From Candidatus Gastranaerophilales bacterium (GTDB taxonomy: Bacteria; Cyanobacteriota; Vampirovibrionia; Gastranaerophilales; Gastranaerophilaceae): a DNA stretch of 58,272 bases. Within the stretch, counting starts at the first letter, position 1. The number at the start of each line of letters is the position of its first letter. The position numbers and the translations under genes were made by a program. Positions 8,968 to 17,695 of this stretch are shown in pieces. The notes under the pieces were generated by a model. The model ran no database searches and was not told the DNA's origin. It was given only the letters and a program-made list of their open reading frames with translations. The stretch covers positions 1 to 58,272 of the forward strand of contig CAJULX010000013.1 in assembly GCA_910587245.1 (NCBI GenBank). The letters run 5' to 3'.

Positions 8968-9891
8968 ATGCCGGATAAAAATGAAATAGAAATTGTTTTA
9001 GATGTTGAAACCACAGGACTTGATTATACCAAAGAAAAGATTATTGAATTCGGCGCGGTGAAGCTTGTTAACGGCGAAATAACAGAAAAATTCGAAACTC
9101 TTATTAACGCAAAACAACATATAAGAAAATCATCCGAGGCAATTCACGGTATCACGGAAGAAATGCTTGTTGATGCTCCGACCGAAGAAGAAATTTTCCC
9201 GAAAATATTTGAATTTATAGGAGATTATCCTATTGTTGCACATAATGCAATTTTTGATTTCAGCTTTTTAAACAGAACCTCAAAAAGACTTTATAATAAG
9301 CCTTTAGAAAACCATCATATTGATACGCAGATTATGTTTAAAGAAGTTTATCCCCAGCTTGAATCCTGCGGTTTAGAATCTTTAATGAATACTTTCAATG
9401 TTGATTTCTCAACCCGTCACAGAGCATTTGCCGATGCTGAGGGCTTAGCGCTCTGTTATCCCAAATTAAAAGAATTATATTTTCAAAAATATGAATGGCA
9501 GTTGAGCCAGCTGAATAATATTGAATACCTTTTTGAAAGATATTTAAGGCTTCAGCAGGCAATAAGCGTTATGCAGTCTGAAATTCAGGATTTACGCTCA
9601 ATTTTCAAGGTTTACTTTGAAAAGGGGGGCGAGGAGATTGTTTCAAATTCGGGCGAAATTTTAACTTATAATTCCAAAAAAACTTTTTCATACGATTTTG
9701 TGCAAATTAAAGACATTTTGGATGAAATAGGAGCCCTGCCAAAGGCCGTTCGTTTAAATAACGCCTTTGTGGACAGGCTTGTAAACGGCTCCAGCTTGGA
9801 TTCCGATATTAAGGATAAAATTAAAGCCGCAAGATGTGAAATAACGGAAAATAAAACATTTAACGTTGTAAAACCGGATAAATGTCATTAA
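8968..9891 (+). CDS. DEDDh 3'-5' exonuclease, DnaQ-like
   Basis: Residues 1-170 form an epsilon-type exonuclease domain: ExoI DVETTGLD, ExoII VAHNAIFDFSFLN and ExoIII HRAFADAEG, with the His-x4-Asp spacing of DEDDh enzymes. It could be a proofreading subunit or a stand-alone DNA-trimming nuclease; the sequence cannot tell which. The remaining roughly 135 residues are mostly helical, without a recognised domain, and differ from the polymerase-binding tail of E. coli DnaQ. I chose ATG 8968, with GAGGA 7 nt upstream, over the TTG three bases earlier. It follows the SRP RNA by 34 bp. Confidence 0.9.
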   Translation: MPDKNEIEIVLDVETTGLDYTKEKIIEFGAVKLVNGEITEKFETLINAKQHIRKSSEAIHGITEEMLVDAPTEEEIFPKIFEFIGDYPIVAHNAIFDFSFLNRTSKRLYNKPLENHHIDTQIMFKEVYPQLESCGLESLMNTFNVDFSTRHRAFADAEGLALCYPKLKELYFQKYEWQLSQLNNIEYLFERYLRLQQAISVMQSEIQDLRSIFKVYFEKGGEEIVSNSGEILTYNSKKTFSYDFVQIKDILDEIGALPKAVRLNNAFVDRLVNGSSLDSDIKDKIKAARCEITENKTFNVVKPDKCH

Positions 9892-9926
9892 AAGATTTCT
9901 TGCTATCAGTGGATTTTAGGGGTATA

Positions 9927-9956
9927 TTGTAAACTTTTATTACTTTTTATTACAAT
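9927..9956 (+). promoter_or_regulatory. Candidate sigma70-type promoter upstream of the U-poor RNA
   Basis: TTGTAA and TACAAT are separated by 18 bp. It would start transcription near 9963. A second candidate promoter at 9984-10016 lies closer to the U-poor tract, so this one may serve a longer transcript or be unused. Confidence 0.4.
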
Positions 9957-9983
9957 ATTTTAAGTAAAAAGTATATAAAAAAG

Positions 9984-10019
9984 CAATATTTTTTGCAGCA
10001 AATACTTTATATAAGTACG
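9984..10019 (+). promoter_or_regulatory. Candidate promoter with CAAT-N17-CTTTATATAAGTACG
   Basis: The block ACTTTATATAAGTACG (10004-10019) recurs exactly upstream of the ribbon-helix-helix gene (42755-42770, minus), and in both cases a CAAT lies 17 bp before the CTTT. TATATAAG would act as -10, giving a start near 10021, exactly where the U-poor tract begins. Confidence 0.5.
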
Positions 10020-10250
10020 AGAGAGAAATTAGAAACCACCAAAAACCAAACCACAAAAGAAAAACAAACCACTAAAACGAGAGAAAAAGAGAGAAAATCA
10101 CCATCACCACAAAACAAAATTTACCACCCCGAAAAAAAGAGAGAAGAGAGAAAAGGCAGCGGTAACAGGCCTTAAACTTGCTTACCAAAATTTTACTACC
10201 ACACGAGGATACTTACAAAATTTTAAGGACCGCACAAAACGGTCCTTTTT
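10020..10250 (+). ncRNA. Candidate U-poor noncoding RNA of alternating GA and AC blocks
   Basis: Between 10021 and 10161 there are only 8 T in 141 nt, against about a third expected. GA-rich blocks (starting at 10021, 10081 and 10141, an exact 60-nt register) alternate with AC-rich blocks holding many ACCAC/CACCA motifs. The 3' part has some structure: GGTAA/TTACC at 10171-10196 and two copies of a CTTAC-AAAATTTTA-like word. It ends in a strong terminator. The only open frame through it lacks an ATG and a ribosome-binding site. The low U content implies an unstructured RNA, perhaps a protein-binding or sponge RNA; the function is unknown. Confidence 0.55.
10225..10250 (+). terminator. Rho-independent terminator of the U-poor RNA
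   Basis: The stem AAGGACCG / CGGTCCTT (8 bp) has a 7-nt loop and a T run after it. No protein gene on the plus strand ends nearby, so it most likely ends a noncoding transcript. Confidence 0.88.
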
Positions 10251-10289
10251 ATTTGCTTTTACGAGATTTAATTAGATTTTGTTAATAAA

Positions 10290-10607
10290 TTAATGATGAA
10301 AATAATCGCAGATAAGCTTGCTCTTTCTGAATTTCAAAAGATTTACCACCTTTTTCAGCGCAGGGAGCGGCTCGCTCAATTTTTTATACTTATCTACAAG
10401 TATCGCTTTTTTGATAAGAGTTCTGTTGTATGCCTCTGCCATAGAAGCGTTTGAATCTATATAGGGGCCAAGTTCCATCAATTGTTTTTTACAATTTAAA
10501 ATTTCAATTTCAATGCGTTTTATAAGCTTTTTATTCATAACATTATGGGGATTAATTACCTTATCGATATAAGTATATGAGATTTTTGCTTTTTTAAGTT
10601 CATCCAA
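10290..10607 (-). CDS. Hypothetical helical protein, 105 aa
   Basis: I do not recognise it. It is basic and helix-rich (KKLIKRIEIEILNCKKQL, LKKVVNLLKFRKSK), without signal peptide or membrane span. Start choice is uncertain: neither the ATG at 10607 nor the internal ATG (residue 24, about 10538) has a clear Shine-Dalgarno. It is divergent from the GH38 gene, with 88 bp between the starts. Coding status rests mainly on length and amino-acid composition similar to neighbouring genes. Confidence 0.5.
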   Translation of the reverse strand: MDELKKAKISYTYIDKVINPHNVMNKKLIKRIEIEILNCKKQLMELGPYIDSNASMAEAYNRTLIKKAILVDKYKKLSEPLPALKKVVNLLKFRKSKLICDYFHH

Positions 10608-10695
10608 AAAATGGAAAATTATATGTTGAATATGTTAGAATATGATATATTGTAACAAAAAAGAAACAAAACTTTACGGATTTTCAGGGATTAAA

Positions 10696-13110
10696 ATGGC
10701 TAAGAAACAGGTAATAGCTTACCTTCACACCCATTGGGACAGAGAATGGTACAGAACAAAAGAAGAATTTAATTTAAGGCTGCTTGAAGTTTTTGATGAA
10801 ATTATTGATGAGCTTGAAAGCGGCTCGGCGCCTTATTTTTACTTTGACGGGCAAACCTGTGCGCTTGAAGATTATTTAAAATTCCGCCCCGAAAAATTAA
10901 AATCCGTAAAAACCTTGATAGAGAAGGGAAAACTGGATATCGGGCCGTTTTTTGTGAGTCCCGATAATTTTCTTGTTAACGGTATTTCGTTAATCAGGAA
11001 TTTGGATTTGGGGGTTAAATACTCTAAAAACTTCGGCAGTAAGCGCTTTTTAGGCTATTTAGCCGATACTTTCGGGCATTCTAAAAGCATTTTTAAAATC
11101 TTAAAATCTTTTAATATCCCGTATGCCCTTGCATGGCGCGGGATTTCGGCTTTAGAGCATAACGATTTTAAAATGAACGGTATAAACACAACAAAACTTG
11201 TTTACGGATATTTTATGGATGCGCTGCATTCCTTGTGCAACAAGGATTTAGAGGATATTACAAAAGAAGAATGGCAAAAAACCGCAGATAATCTTGAAAA
11301 TATTCTGGACAGAATTGTAAAAAATTCTTCAAATAAGGTGCTTTTGCCCGTAGGGGCTGACCATCTGGCTGTTTTAAAAAATTCCTCCGCAATTGTTAAG
11401 AATGTAAACAAATATTTAAAAAATTATGAAATAAAGCTTTCAACTCCGTTTGAATATGTTGAAAACGCTGATTATACAAAGCTTTCAATGGATGGTGAAC
11501 TTTTAGATAACTCTGAAACCTACATTCTGCCAGGGGTTTATTCTTCAAGGATACCGCAAAAGGTTGATAATGCTAAACTTCAGTGGGAATTATTCAGAAT
11601 TGTCGAACCTTTTAATTATTTTATGGAAAAAGAATTTAAAAATGGCGGTAATTATACATCATCGTTGGATTATGCCGTTAAAACGCTTATAAAAAACCAC
11701 GCCCATGATTCAATTTACGGCTGTTCGATTGATGAAGTACATAAATGCGTACAATCCAGATTTGACAAGGTAAAAGCCGTTGCGGACGGCATAAAATACA
11801 GATTAATGCGCGATTTTAAGCGTTTATACCTTGAAAACACAGATACGATAAAGATTTCAGCTGCTTCAAAAAATTTGACCGGTGAAAATTCACGTTTAAA
11901 AATCGGAGTGTTTAATTTTTCAAATTATGAATATTCAGGTGTGGTAAAGCTTATAACCGATTTTAAGATGCAAAATGCCCAGCTTGTAAGGAAATTCAAG
12001 GCTTTTTCGGATGAAATCCTTTACGATACAAGGCAAATCCCCGTTACAGAACAGTATTTACCTTTTTATGAATATTTAGTAGAGGCTAAAAGCTTGCCTC
12101 CGTTTTCTTTTAACCAAATTGAAAATGTTAAAACCGTGTCGTCACTTGAGATTACGGAAAATAAAATTTCAAATTCCCTGCTGGAACTGAATTTAACACG
12201 TAAAAATAATAAATTTACGGTAAATTTTCTTGATAAAAGAAACGGAAAAAAATATAATGATGTGCTGAAAATCCTTGATACAAAGGATGTTGGGGATTCA
12301 TACAATAGCGCTCCCGTCGGAAAACCCGTTGAATTCAAGCTTTTAGGGTCTAAAATTATTGAGAAAGGCCCTGTGAGAGCGACTTTAAGGCTTCTTTTCG
12401 AGCACAATTTCAAACTTGATATTTCGCTTGCAAATACCGGGACATTTTTTGAATTTGAAGCAAAATTCAACAATAATAAGAAAAACAGAAAAATTCAAGC
12501 GTGTTTGAAATTGCAAAACCCGATAGATACAACAATTGCGGAAGATGCTGCAGGTTTTATTCAAAGAAAACACGATTATAACTGGCTTTTGAGCGCTAAT
12601 GTGCCCGCAAAACCAAAAATAGAAGTAAAAACAAATTCTTATCCTATGCAAAGATGGCTGATAGCGCAGGACTTAGGCGTTTTGACCCTCGGTTTAAACG
12701 ATTATGAAATTTATAAAAATGAATTGAAAATCACTCTAATCCGCGGCACGGGACGAATTTCAGAACCCAAAAATCCTGCAAGATTTATCCCCGCAGGTCC
12801 GCCGATTGAAACTCCCGATTTACAATGTCAGGGATTTCATACTTTAAATTTTGCTGTTGTCTTAAACCCTGATATAGCTTCAATTCAACGTGATACTGAG
12901 GTGTTTTATCAGCCGACAGTGGGTATTTTGGGCAACTTTAATCTGCCGCGTTCAAAAAAATTATTAAATTTACCTGAAAATTTAATTTTCTGCGGTCTAA
13001 AACCTAATGATGGCAAGACTTTTGGGGTATTTTACAACTCATCAGATAAAAATATCATATACAAAAATAAAACTGTTGAGCCTGATAGCATTGATTTTAT
13101 TGAATTATAG
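10696..13110 (+). CDS. Glycoside hydrolase family 38 alpha-mannosidase
   Basis: Hydrolyses alpha-mannosides (or a mannosyl ester such as mannosylglycerate) with retention. The 804-aa protein shows the family metal site HTHWD (H11, H13, D15), the nucleophile motif YLADTFGHSK (D124) and the KNHAHDSIYGCSIDEVH segment near residue 345. The rest forms the beta-rich C-terminal mannosidase domains. There is no signal peptide, so it should act in the cytoplasm on imported or internal mannosides. I moved the start to ATG 10696 (CAGGGA 8 nt upstream), because the 18 residues before it look non-conserved. No sugar transporter or phosphotransferase gene is adjacent. Confidence 0.92.
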   Translation: MAKKQVIAYLHTHWDREWYRTKEEFNLRLLEVFDEIIDELESGSAPYFYFDGQTCALEDYLKFRPEKLKSVKTLIEKGKLDIGPFFVSPDNFLVNGISLIRNLDLGVKYSKNFGSKRFLGYLADTFGHSKSIFKILKSFNIPYALAWRGISALEHNDFKMNGINTTKLVYGYFMDALHSLCNKDLEDITKEEWQKTADNLENILDRIVKNSSNKVLLPVGADHLAVLKNSSAIVKNVNKYLKNYEIKLSTPFEYVENADYTKLSMDGELLDNSETYILPGVYSSRIPQKVDNAKLQWELFRIVEPFNYFMEKEFKNGGNYTSSLDYAVKTLIKNHAHDSIYGCSIDEVHKCVQSRFDKVKAVADGIKYRLMRDFKRLYLENTDTIKISAASKNLTGENSRLKIGVFNFSNYEYSGVVKLITDFKMQNAQLVRKFKAFSDEILYDTRQIPVTEQYLPFYEYLVEAKSLPPFSFNQIENVKTVSSLEITENKISNSLLELNLTRKNNKFTVNFLDKRNGKKYNDVLKILDTKDVGDSYNSAPVGKPVEFKLLGSKIIEKGPVRATLRLLFEHNFKLDISLANTGTFFEFEAKFNNNKKNRKIQACLKLQNPIDTTIAEDAAGFIQRKHDYNWLLSANVPAKPKIEVKTNSYPMQRWLIAQDLGVLTLGLNDYEIYKNELKITLIRGTGRISEPKNPARFIPAGPPIETPDLQCQGFHTLNFAVVLNPDIASIQRDTEVFYQPTVGILGNFNLPRSKKLLNLPENLIFCGLKPNDGKTFGVFYNSSDKNIIYKNKTVEPDSIDFIEL

Positions 13111-13124
13111 CTACATCAGCAAAA

Positions 13125-13796
13125 TTATTTAGCTACGGTTTCAGCGTCAGCGGATTTTGTTTCCGCAAGATTAACCATCGTGTTTTCTATAATGGTGCGG
13201 TTATTTTCAATTTTTGGAAGCGCATTTCTTTTTTTGTATAAAATGTAGAAAAATGCAATGATAACAACGGTTGCGCCCACAATTACAAACTCAATATGGT
13301 CTTTAATTTTTTCTCCGAAAATCATTAAAACCGTACTTACGATAAAGAAGCGCATGCCGCGTCCCACAACGCTTGCCGCCATAAATGCCCAAAAATTCAT
13401 ATTTAGAATGCCGCTTGCAATTGTAAAAACTTTGTAGGGAATCGGCGTAAAAGCCGCAAAAAATACGGCTTGCGGCCCATATTTATTATAAAGAGCCTCC
13501 ACTTTTTCAAACTGGTCAGCGGCTTTGCGGTTTCCGTTTTTGCTGATAAGCCCGAAAAGCCAGTTAAATACAGGTCTTCCGCCAAATTTACCTATAAAAT
13601 ATCCGATAGCACCGCCTATTGCAGACGCTATGGTACAGATAAAAGCAAAGTATAAAGCACTTTGAGGAGCTTTTAAATCCATTGCAATCAATAAAAAATC
13701 CGGCGGCGGAACAAGGAAAAAGCTTTCTATGCAAGAATTTAAGGCTAATCCTATCGTGCCAAGTTCTGTAAAATATTGATTTATAGCGTTTAACAT
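13125..13796 (-). CDS. DedA/VTT-domain membrane protein, YqaA-like
   Basis: A polytopic inner-membrane protein (223 aa) of the SNARE-associated/DedA superfamily, some members of which flip lipid carriers. The first membrane segment carries the SCIESFFLVPPPDFLLIAMD region, followed by the glycine-rich GGAIGYFIGKFGG loop and the conserved FFAAFTPIPYKVFTIASG re-entrant segment. The short length and FTPIPYK match the YqaA branch rather than classical DedA. It is the last gene of the lpt-containing minus-strand cluster and converges on the GH38 gene with 14 bp between stops. Confidence 0.88.
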   Translation of the reverse strand: MLNAINQYFTELGTIGLALNSCIESFFLVPPPDFLLIAMDLKAPQSALYFAFICTIASAIGGAIGYFIGKFGGRPVFNWLFGLISKNGNRKAADQFEKVEALYNKYGPQAVFFAAFTPIPYKVFTIASGILNMNFWAFMAASVVGRGMRFFIVSTVLMIFGEKIKDHIEFVIVGATVVIIAFFYILYKKRNALPKIENNRTIIENTMVNLAETKSADAETVAK

Positions 13797-13847
13797 ATAT
13801 TTTTTATTCCTTAAAAATCTTTAAATATGCGGCTTTTAAACTTTTTA

Positions 13848-14288
13848 TTAATGTTTAAGCACCTGTGTATCAGCATTTTCGGCATTTTTAGGTTTTAATC
13901 CGATAAGTCCTGCCAAATCACGGATTACTTTTCCGTTTTTATCAATTGCAGTTGCCCGAACCTCAGCTGTAGTGCAGATTTTACCCGTTTCTTTGATTTT
14001 TACAACCTGATAAAATGTGACACTGGCTGCGCTGTGTTCCTTTACAATAGTACTAACAACAACATTATTCAAGAGTTTTGCGGGAAACTTGTATTTTATG
14101 TTAATATCCACAACCGGCATAACAATGCCGAAATCCCGTGCCAGTTCATCAATTCGAACCCCGTTACCAAAAAGCCATTCAACGCGCCCCGCTTCCATCC
14201 AGCGAAGATATGTTCCGTGCCATACTACCCCGTAAGCGTCTGTATCAGCGTATTGCACCTTGTATTCCAAATTTATTTCAGAGTTCAT
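13848..14288 (-). CDS. Acyl-CoA thioesterase of the hot-dog fold, YbgC/4HBT type
   Basis: Hydrolyses acyl-CoA or acyl-ACP thioesters. The hallmark YADTDAYGVVWHGTYLRWME motif holds the catalytic Asp of the 4-hydroxybenzoyl-CoA thioesterase group, and the rest (146 aa) is a single hot-dog domain. I start at ATG 14288, right after the stop of the upstream gene, instead of 33 bp earlier. The earlier start would overlap that gene and add a Lys/Arg-rich leader. Position at the end of an lpt operon suggests a lipid-related job. Confidence 0.88.
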   Translation of the reverse strand: MNSEINLEYKVQYADTDAYGVVWHGTYLRWMEAGRVEWLFGNGVRIDELARDFGIVMPVVDINIKYKFPAKLLNNVVVSTIVKEHSAASVTFYQVVKIKETGKICTTAEVRATAIDKNGKVIRDLAGLIGLKPKNAENADTQVLKH

Positions 14289-14289
14289 T

Positions 14290-14826
14290 TTATTTCTTTC
14301 TTTTTTTATTCTGTTTTTCAAGAGAGGTTAAATCCCTTGTGTAAGTAACAAAAGAGGGGGGCTGAATAACCGTCCTTACAAGAAGAATATTGTCATTTGT
14401 GTATGCTTCAACCGTGATGGAATTTATTTTGTCATCGGGTGAAATTTTTACGCTTCCTTCGTGCTCGCATTTGTCTATAATGCAGTAGGCAGGGGCTTTT
14501 TTAGAAAAAGGATTTTTATTTACGGCATTTAATTCTTCCGTCAGTTTTTTTGAAACTACGGAGGCTTTTACTTTTGAATTTGTTGAAAATTCGCTTAACG
14601 CTTTTGAGGTAAAAATGCTTGCATTGGTTTGTACAAGGGCGTTTTTCCTGTTTTCGGCTTTAATTAAAAAATTCGGTGAGATATAAAGTCCGATACAAAT
14701 TACAAGTAAAATCAGAATAAAAATTTCAAAAAATGTTATTTTATTTGGATTTTCATCCTTTTTTACGGACTCTGCCGCTTTATTTTCAGTATTTTCCGGC
14801 GTTTCGTTTATTTTATTTTCATCCAT
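14290..14826 (-). CDS. Single-pass membrane protein, 178 aa, unknown
   Basis: The N-terminal about 28 residues are charged and rich in Glu/Asn, one membrane segment follows (ITFFEIFILILLVICIGLYI), and the remaining roughly 125 residues would face the periplasm. The external part has a Cys pair (YCIIDKCEHEG) that could form a disulfide. The topology resembles LptC or pseudopilin-like anchors, but I see no LptC beta-strand motif and no prepilin cleavage site. It lies between the phosphodiester glycosidase-like gene and the thioesterase gene in the lpt cluster, so an envelope role is likely. Function unknown. Confidence 0.75.
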   Translation of the reverse strand: MDENKINETPENTENKAAESVKKDENPNKITFFEIFILILLVICIGLYISPNFLIKAENRKNALVQTNASIFTSKALSEFSTNSKVKASVVSKKLTEELNAVNKNPFSKKAPAYCIIDKCEHEGSVKISPDDKINSITVEAYTNDNILLVRTVIQPPSFVTYTRDLTSLEKQNKKRKK

Positions 14827-14899
14827 TTATTATTTTCTCCATTTTTATATATTTCTATAAATCATTGCAGGAGAAGGTTTCCTGCTTTTTATTGTTCAA

Positions 14900-15724
14900 T
14901 TATTTTTCAACTACAAGGAATGATTTCACTCTTCTTTGCGAACCGAAACTTGAAAAAATTTCTGTGTCTTTAAAGTTTACGGAGGTGGAAGCTCCGCCGT
15001 CGAGCGCCATTGCCTTATCAAACTTCATTTTTTTGCAAAAATCTCTGATTTCTGTCATGCTTACTTTGTTTTTGTTTGTAAAGATTATGAAATATAAAAT
15101 TTCATTTTTAAGGGCAAGAACGGTTCTCTCCCTTCGTTTTAGAACATCTGCCGCCTGAAGTTTCACCTTATTATCTTCTATTATAACAAAACTTTCCTTT
15201 TCAAGGTTCATAACAGGGTAAACCATTGGCCCGCCTTGAATAGAATGTTTTATGGTTTTGCCTTCGGGTACCGTTGCAAAGTGATTATCGATATCAAAAG
15301 AAAGATTTCCTCTGTCGTTTTCTAAAATTCTGAACTCCGCGCGGTTTAAAATACCTTCCAATCTATTGGTTTTTCCTGCATTTTGGATTAATTTCATATT
15401 GGAAAACGGTGTCTCTGCTACTTTTCCGTCAATTGTAACGTATGAAACCGCGTCTCCTGTTAAAATATCAAAAAATCCGCCGTTTAAAACGAGCGCAAAA
15501 TTATCATTATTTTTATAAATATCGGAAGCCGTGGTAAGCTTGTCAGCCACATAGGGCTTAACTTTATCCCCGATTTTTTTTGTATTTAATTTAAAAATAT
15601 AAATTCCTTCGGTATCATGAATCATTGAAATTTCATCTTCAACGCCCTTTGAAAATGCAGACCCTGAAAGGTTTTGAGCCATTAAAAACATTATGAATAT
15701 TAAAAATGTGAATTTTTTAAACAT
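14900..15724 (-). CDS. Secreted phosphodiester glycosidase-like protein (NAGPA domain)
   Basis: An N-terminal signal peptide (hydrophobic residues 5-22, ending NLSGSAFS) precedes a single NAGPA/DUF2233 domain. The motifs NFALVLNGGFFD, SIQGGPMVYP and KAMALDGGASTSVNF are characteristic of the phosphodiester alpha-N-acetylglucosaminidase superfamily. Bacterial members are thought to act on cell-envelope glycans; the substrate here is unknown. It starts 3 bp after the LptF/G-like permease stop, so it is part of the same operon and probably works in the periplasm on an exported or surface glycan. Confidence 0.87.
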   Translation of the reverse strand: MFKKFTFLIFIMFLMAQNLSGSAFSKGVEDEISMIHDTEGIYIFKLNTKKIGDKVKPYVADKLTTASDIYKNNDNFALVLNGGFFDILTGDAVSYVTIDGKVAETPFSNMKLIQNAGKTNRLEGILNRAEFRILENDRGNLSFDIDNHFATVPEGKTIKHSIQGGPMVYPVMNLEKESFVIIEDNKVKLQAADVLKRRERTVLALKNEILYFIIFTNKNKVSMTEIRDFCKKMKFDKAMALDGGASTSVNFKDTEIFSSFGSQRRVKSFLVVEK

Positions 15725-15727
15725 ATA

Positions 15728-16828
15728 TTACAAATCCTTAACTTTCTTAATAATAAATATTGAAACGATAAATGCCGCTATGGGAAATGCTGCAGCCAAA
15801 AATGGCGGCATTACGCTCTTTTGCGCCATTAAATCAAAAAACGGCAGTGTTATATAATAGGCAAAAATCATCCCTACAGCCACCGTAAAACCTATAAGCC
15901 TTTGGCTTCTTGGGGGTGAAAACCCTAATAGACAACCGATTGCGGCAAATAATATACAGGTTAAAGGGTGCAGATATCTTTGATAATATTTTGTAAGAAT
16001 AAAATTATATTCATCGGAAAAATCCTGTTCTTTTAAGATATCTTTGTATTCTTTCAATTCTTTTGTCGTGAAAAATCTGTCTTTTTTTGTAGAGTTCAAA
16101 ATCATTGTATAGACATCTTTTGAGAGTTTTCCTTCCAGAATTTTATAATTTTTGATATTGTCAATATCGGTGTAAACCCCGCTTTTGTTGATTTTATATT
16201 CTTTTGCTTCGGGTAAAAGCCAGTGGTTATCTTTTAAAATAGCATACGGTGCGAAAACAATACTTTTAAAAGTCATTGCATCATCATATTTTTCGTTCGA
16301 AAAATTAATAACAATAAGGTTTTTAATCCCTTCCGTCATAAAATTTGAAATAATGATACCGCGTGTAGGAGTTTGATTTTTATCTTTTTGAAGGTAGACA
16401 AAGTGTTTGTTGAAATTAGCGCCTTCCCCTGTTGCTTTTGAAGCGTAAGGAATCATTTTATCGCTTACATAAAAGCATAAAACGGAAAGAAAAACGCTGA
16501 AAACCAAAACAGGCAGCATAATGCGGTTAAATGAAAGCCCGATACCTCTTAAAATACTGAGTTCAGAATCTTTTGAAAGCTTATCAAAAGTAAAAAGCGT
16601 GCCGAGTAAAATTCCTACGGGGATTGCTTTTCCTAGCACTTTCGGCAATTCATAAAGAAGATATTTAAGTCCTTCCGTTATAGTCCAAGCGTGGGTGAAT
16701 ATTTTTCTGATAATTCTTACAAGTGTTTCAGGTGCAATCCATACGATTATAAACAGCAAAAGGCACACAAGCGTAGCTTTTAGAACCTGTTTAAATATAA
16801 ATCTGTCGAATATGCTGATTTTAAACAC
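15728..16828 (-). CDS. LptF/LptG-family lipopolysaccharide export permease
   Basis: Inner-membrane component of the LPS transporter that lifts lipid A-type molecules toward the Lpt bridge. At 366 aa it has the family pattern: membrane segments near residues 12-30, 58-76 and 98-120, a large periplasmic beta-jellyroll (about 130-270), and three C-terminal helices. The segment SILRGIGLSFNRIMLPVLV matches the YjgP/YjgQ coupling region that contacts LptB. The start is GTG, with AAGGAAG upstream. Only one such permease is in the window, adjacent to lptB; it may form a homodimer or pair with a copy elsewhere. Confidence 0.92.
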   Translation of the reverse strand: MFKISIFDRFIFKQVLKATLVCLLLFIIVWIAPETLVRIIRKIFTHAWTITEGLKYLLYELPKVLGKAIPVGILLGTLFTFDKLSKDSELSILRGIGLSFNRIMLPVLVFSVFLSVLCFYVSDKMIPYASKATGEGANFNKHFVYLQKDKNQTPTRGIIISNFMTEGIKNLIVINFSNEKYDDAMTFKSIVFAPYAILKDNHWLLPEAKEYKINKSGVYTDIDNIKNYKILEGKLSKDVYTMILNSTKKDRFFTTKELKEYKDILKEQDFSDEYNFILTKYYQRYLHPLTCILFAAIGCLLGFSPPRSQRLIGFTVAVGMIFAYYITLPFFDLMAQKSVMPPFLAAAFPIAAFIVSIFIIKKVKDL

Positions 16829-16838
16829 TTAATCTTCC

Positions 16839-17582
16839 TTATAAAGTGAAGTCTTTACCGAGGTAAAACTCTTTTGCAACAGGGTCTTCGGCTACTTCTT
16901 TGCTTTTGCCCTGAATTTTAATTTTTCCGTCAAAAATAACATAAGCTCTGTCCGTAATAGAAAGAGTTGCTTTCGGGTTATGGTCTGTAATCAGCACACC
17001 AAGCCCTTTTTCACGAGCCAGTTTATAGATATTTTCTTTGATATCACCGATTGCGATAGGGTCAATCCCTGTAAAAGGCTCGTCCAGAAGGATAAAATGC
17101 GGAGTTGCGGCAAGCGCGCGGGCTATTTCAACCCTTCTTCTTTCACCGCCCGAAAGTGCTACGGCGCTTGATTTTCTGTGGCGAGTCATGCCGAATTCTT
17201 CAAGAAGCTCTTCAAGTTTTTCTTTTTTTTGATTTTTATCAAGTTTATCGTTTAATTCCAAAACGAGTTTTAAATTGTCTTCAACCGAAAGTTTTCTGAA
17301 AATGGAAGCCTCCTGCGGAAGATACCCTACGCCGAGCTTTGCCCTTTCATTCATGGGCATTTTTGTCATATCAATAGTCTCGTTTGAGTCTTTGTTTAAA
17401 AGGCTTACAACGCCTGAATTTGCTTTAACAAGCCCCACTATCATATAGAATGTGGTGGTTTTTCCTGCTCCGTTCGGCCCCAAAAGCCCTACCACTTCCC
17501 CTTTATTAACCTCAAAAGATACATCGTTTACAACCGATCTGTCGCCGTAAATTTTAATAAGATTCTGCGCAATAATTTTCAT
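16839..17582 (-). CDS. lptB: LPS export ABC transporter ATPase
   Basis: Powers lipopolysaccharide extraction from the inner membrane. The 247-aa ABC ATPase has Walker A GPNGAGKT (residues 35-42), a Q-loop in GYLPQEASIFRKL, signature LSGGERRRVEIARAL, Walker B ILLDEPFTGIDP and the switch His in LITDHNPKATLSI. The QEASIFRKLSVEDN segment is diagnostic of LptB. The start ATG has GGAGG at good distance. It heads a minus-strand operon continuing with the permease, NAGPA-like protein, membrane protein, thioesterase and YqaA-like gene, and is strong evidence for an outer membrane. Confidence 0.95.
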   Translation of the reverse strand: MKIIAQNLIKIYGDRSVVNDVSFEVNKGEVVGLLGPNGAGKTTTFYMIVGLVKANSGVVSLLNKDSNETIDMTKMPMNERAKLGVGYLPQEASIFRKLSVEDNLKLVLELNDKLDKNQKKEKLEELLEEFGMTRHRKSSAVALSGGERRRVEIARALAATPHFILLDEPFTGIDPIAIGDIKENIYKLAREKGLGVLITDHNPKATLSITDRAYVIFDGKIKIQGKSKEVAEDPVAKEFYLGKDFTL

Positions 17583-17695
17583 TTAATAAACCTCCGGCTC
17601 ACCCTCAACAAATCGCGGGTTTAACCCTGTTAAAAAACATTATACTATAAATTATGTTTTCAAGGGAAAATGTTTTAATAATTGTTGCGATGATA

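Noticed and set aside
9993..10175. 60-codon frame through the U-poor tract
   Set aside because: It begins with TTG without a ribosome-binding site, and its extreme Lys/Thr/Glu composition simply mirrors the GA and AC blocks. The promoter and terminator layout fits a noncoding RNA better.
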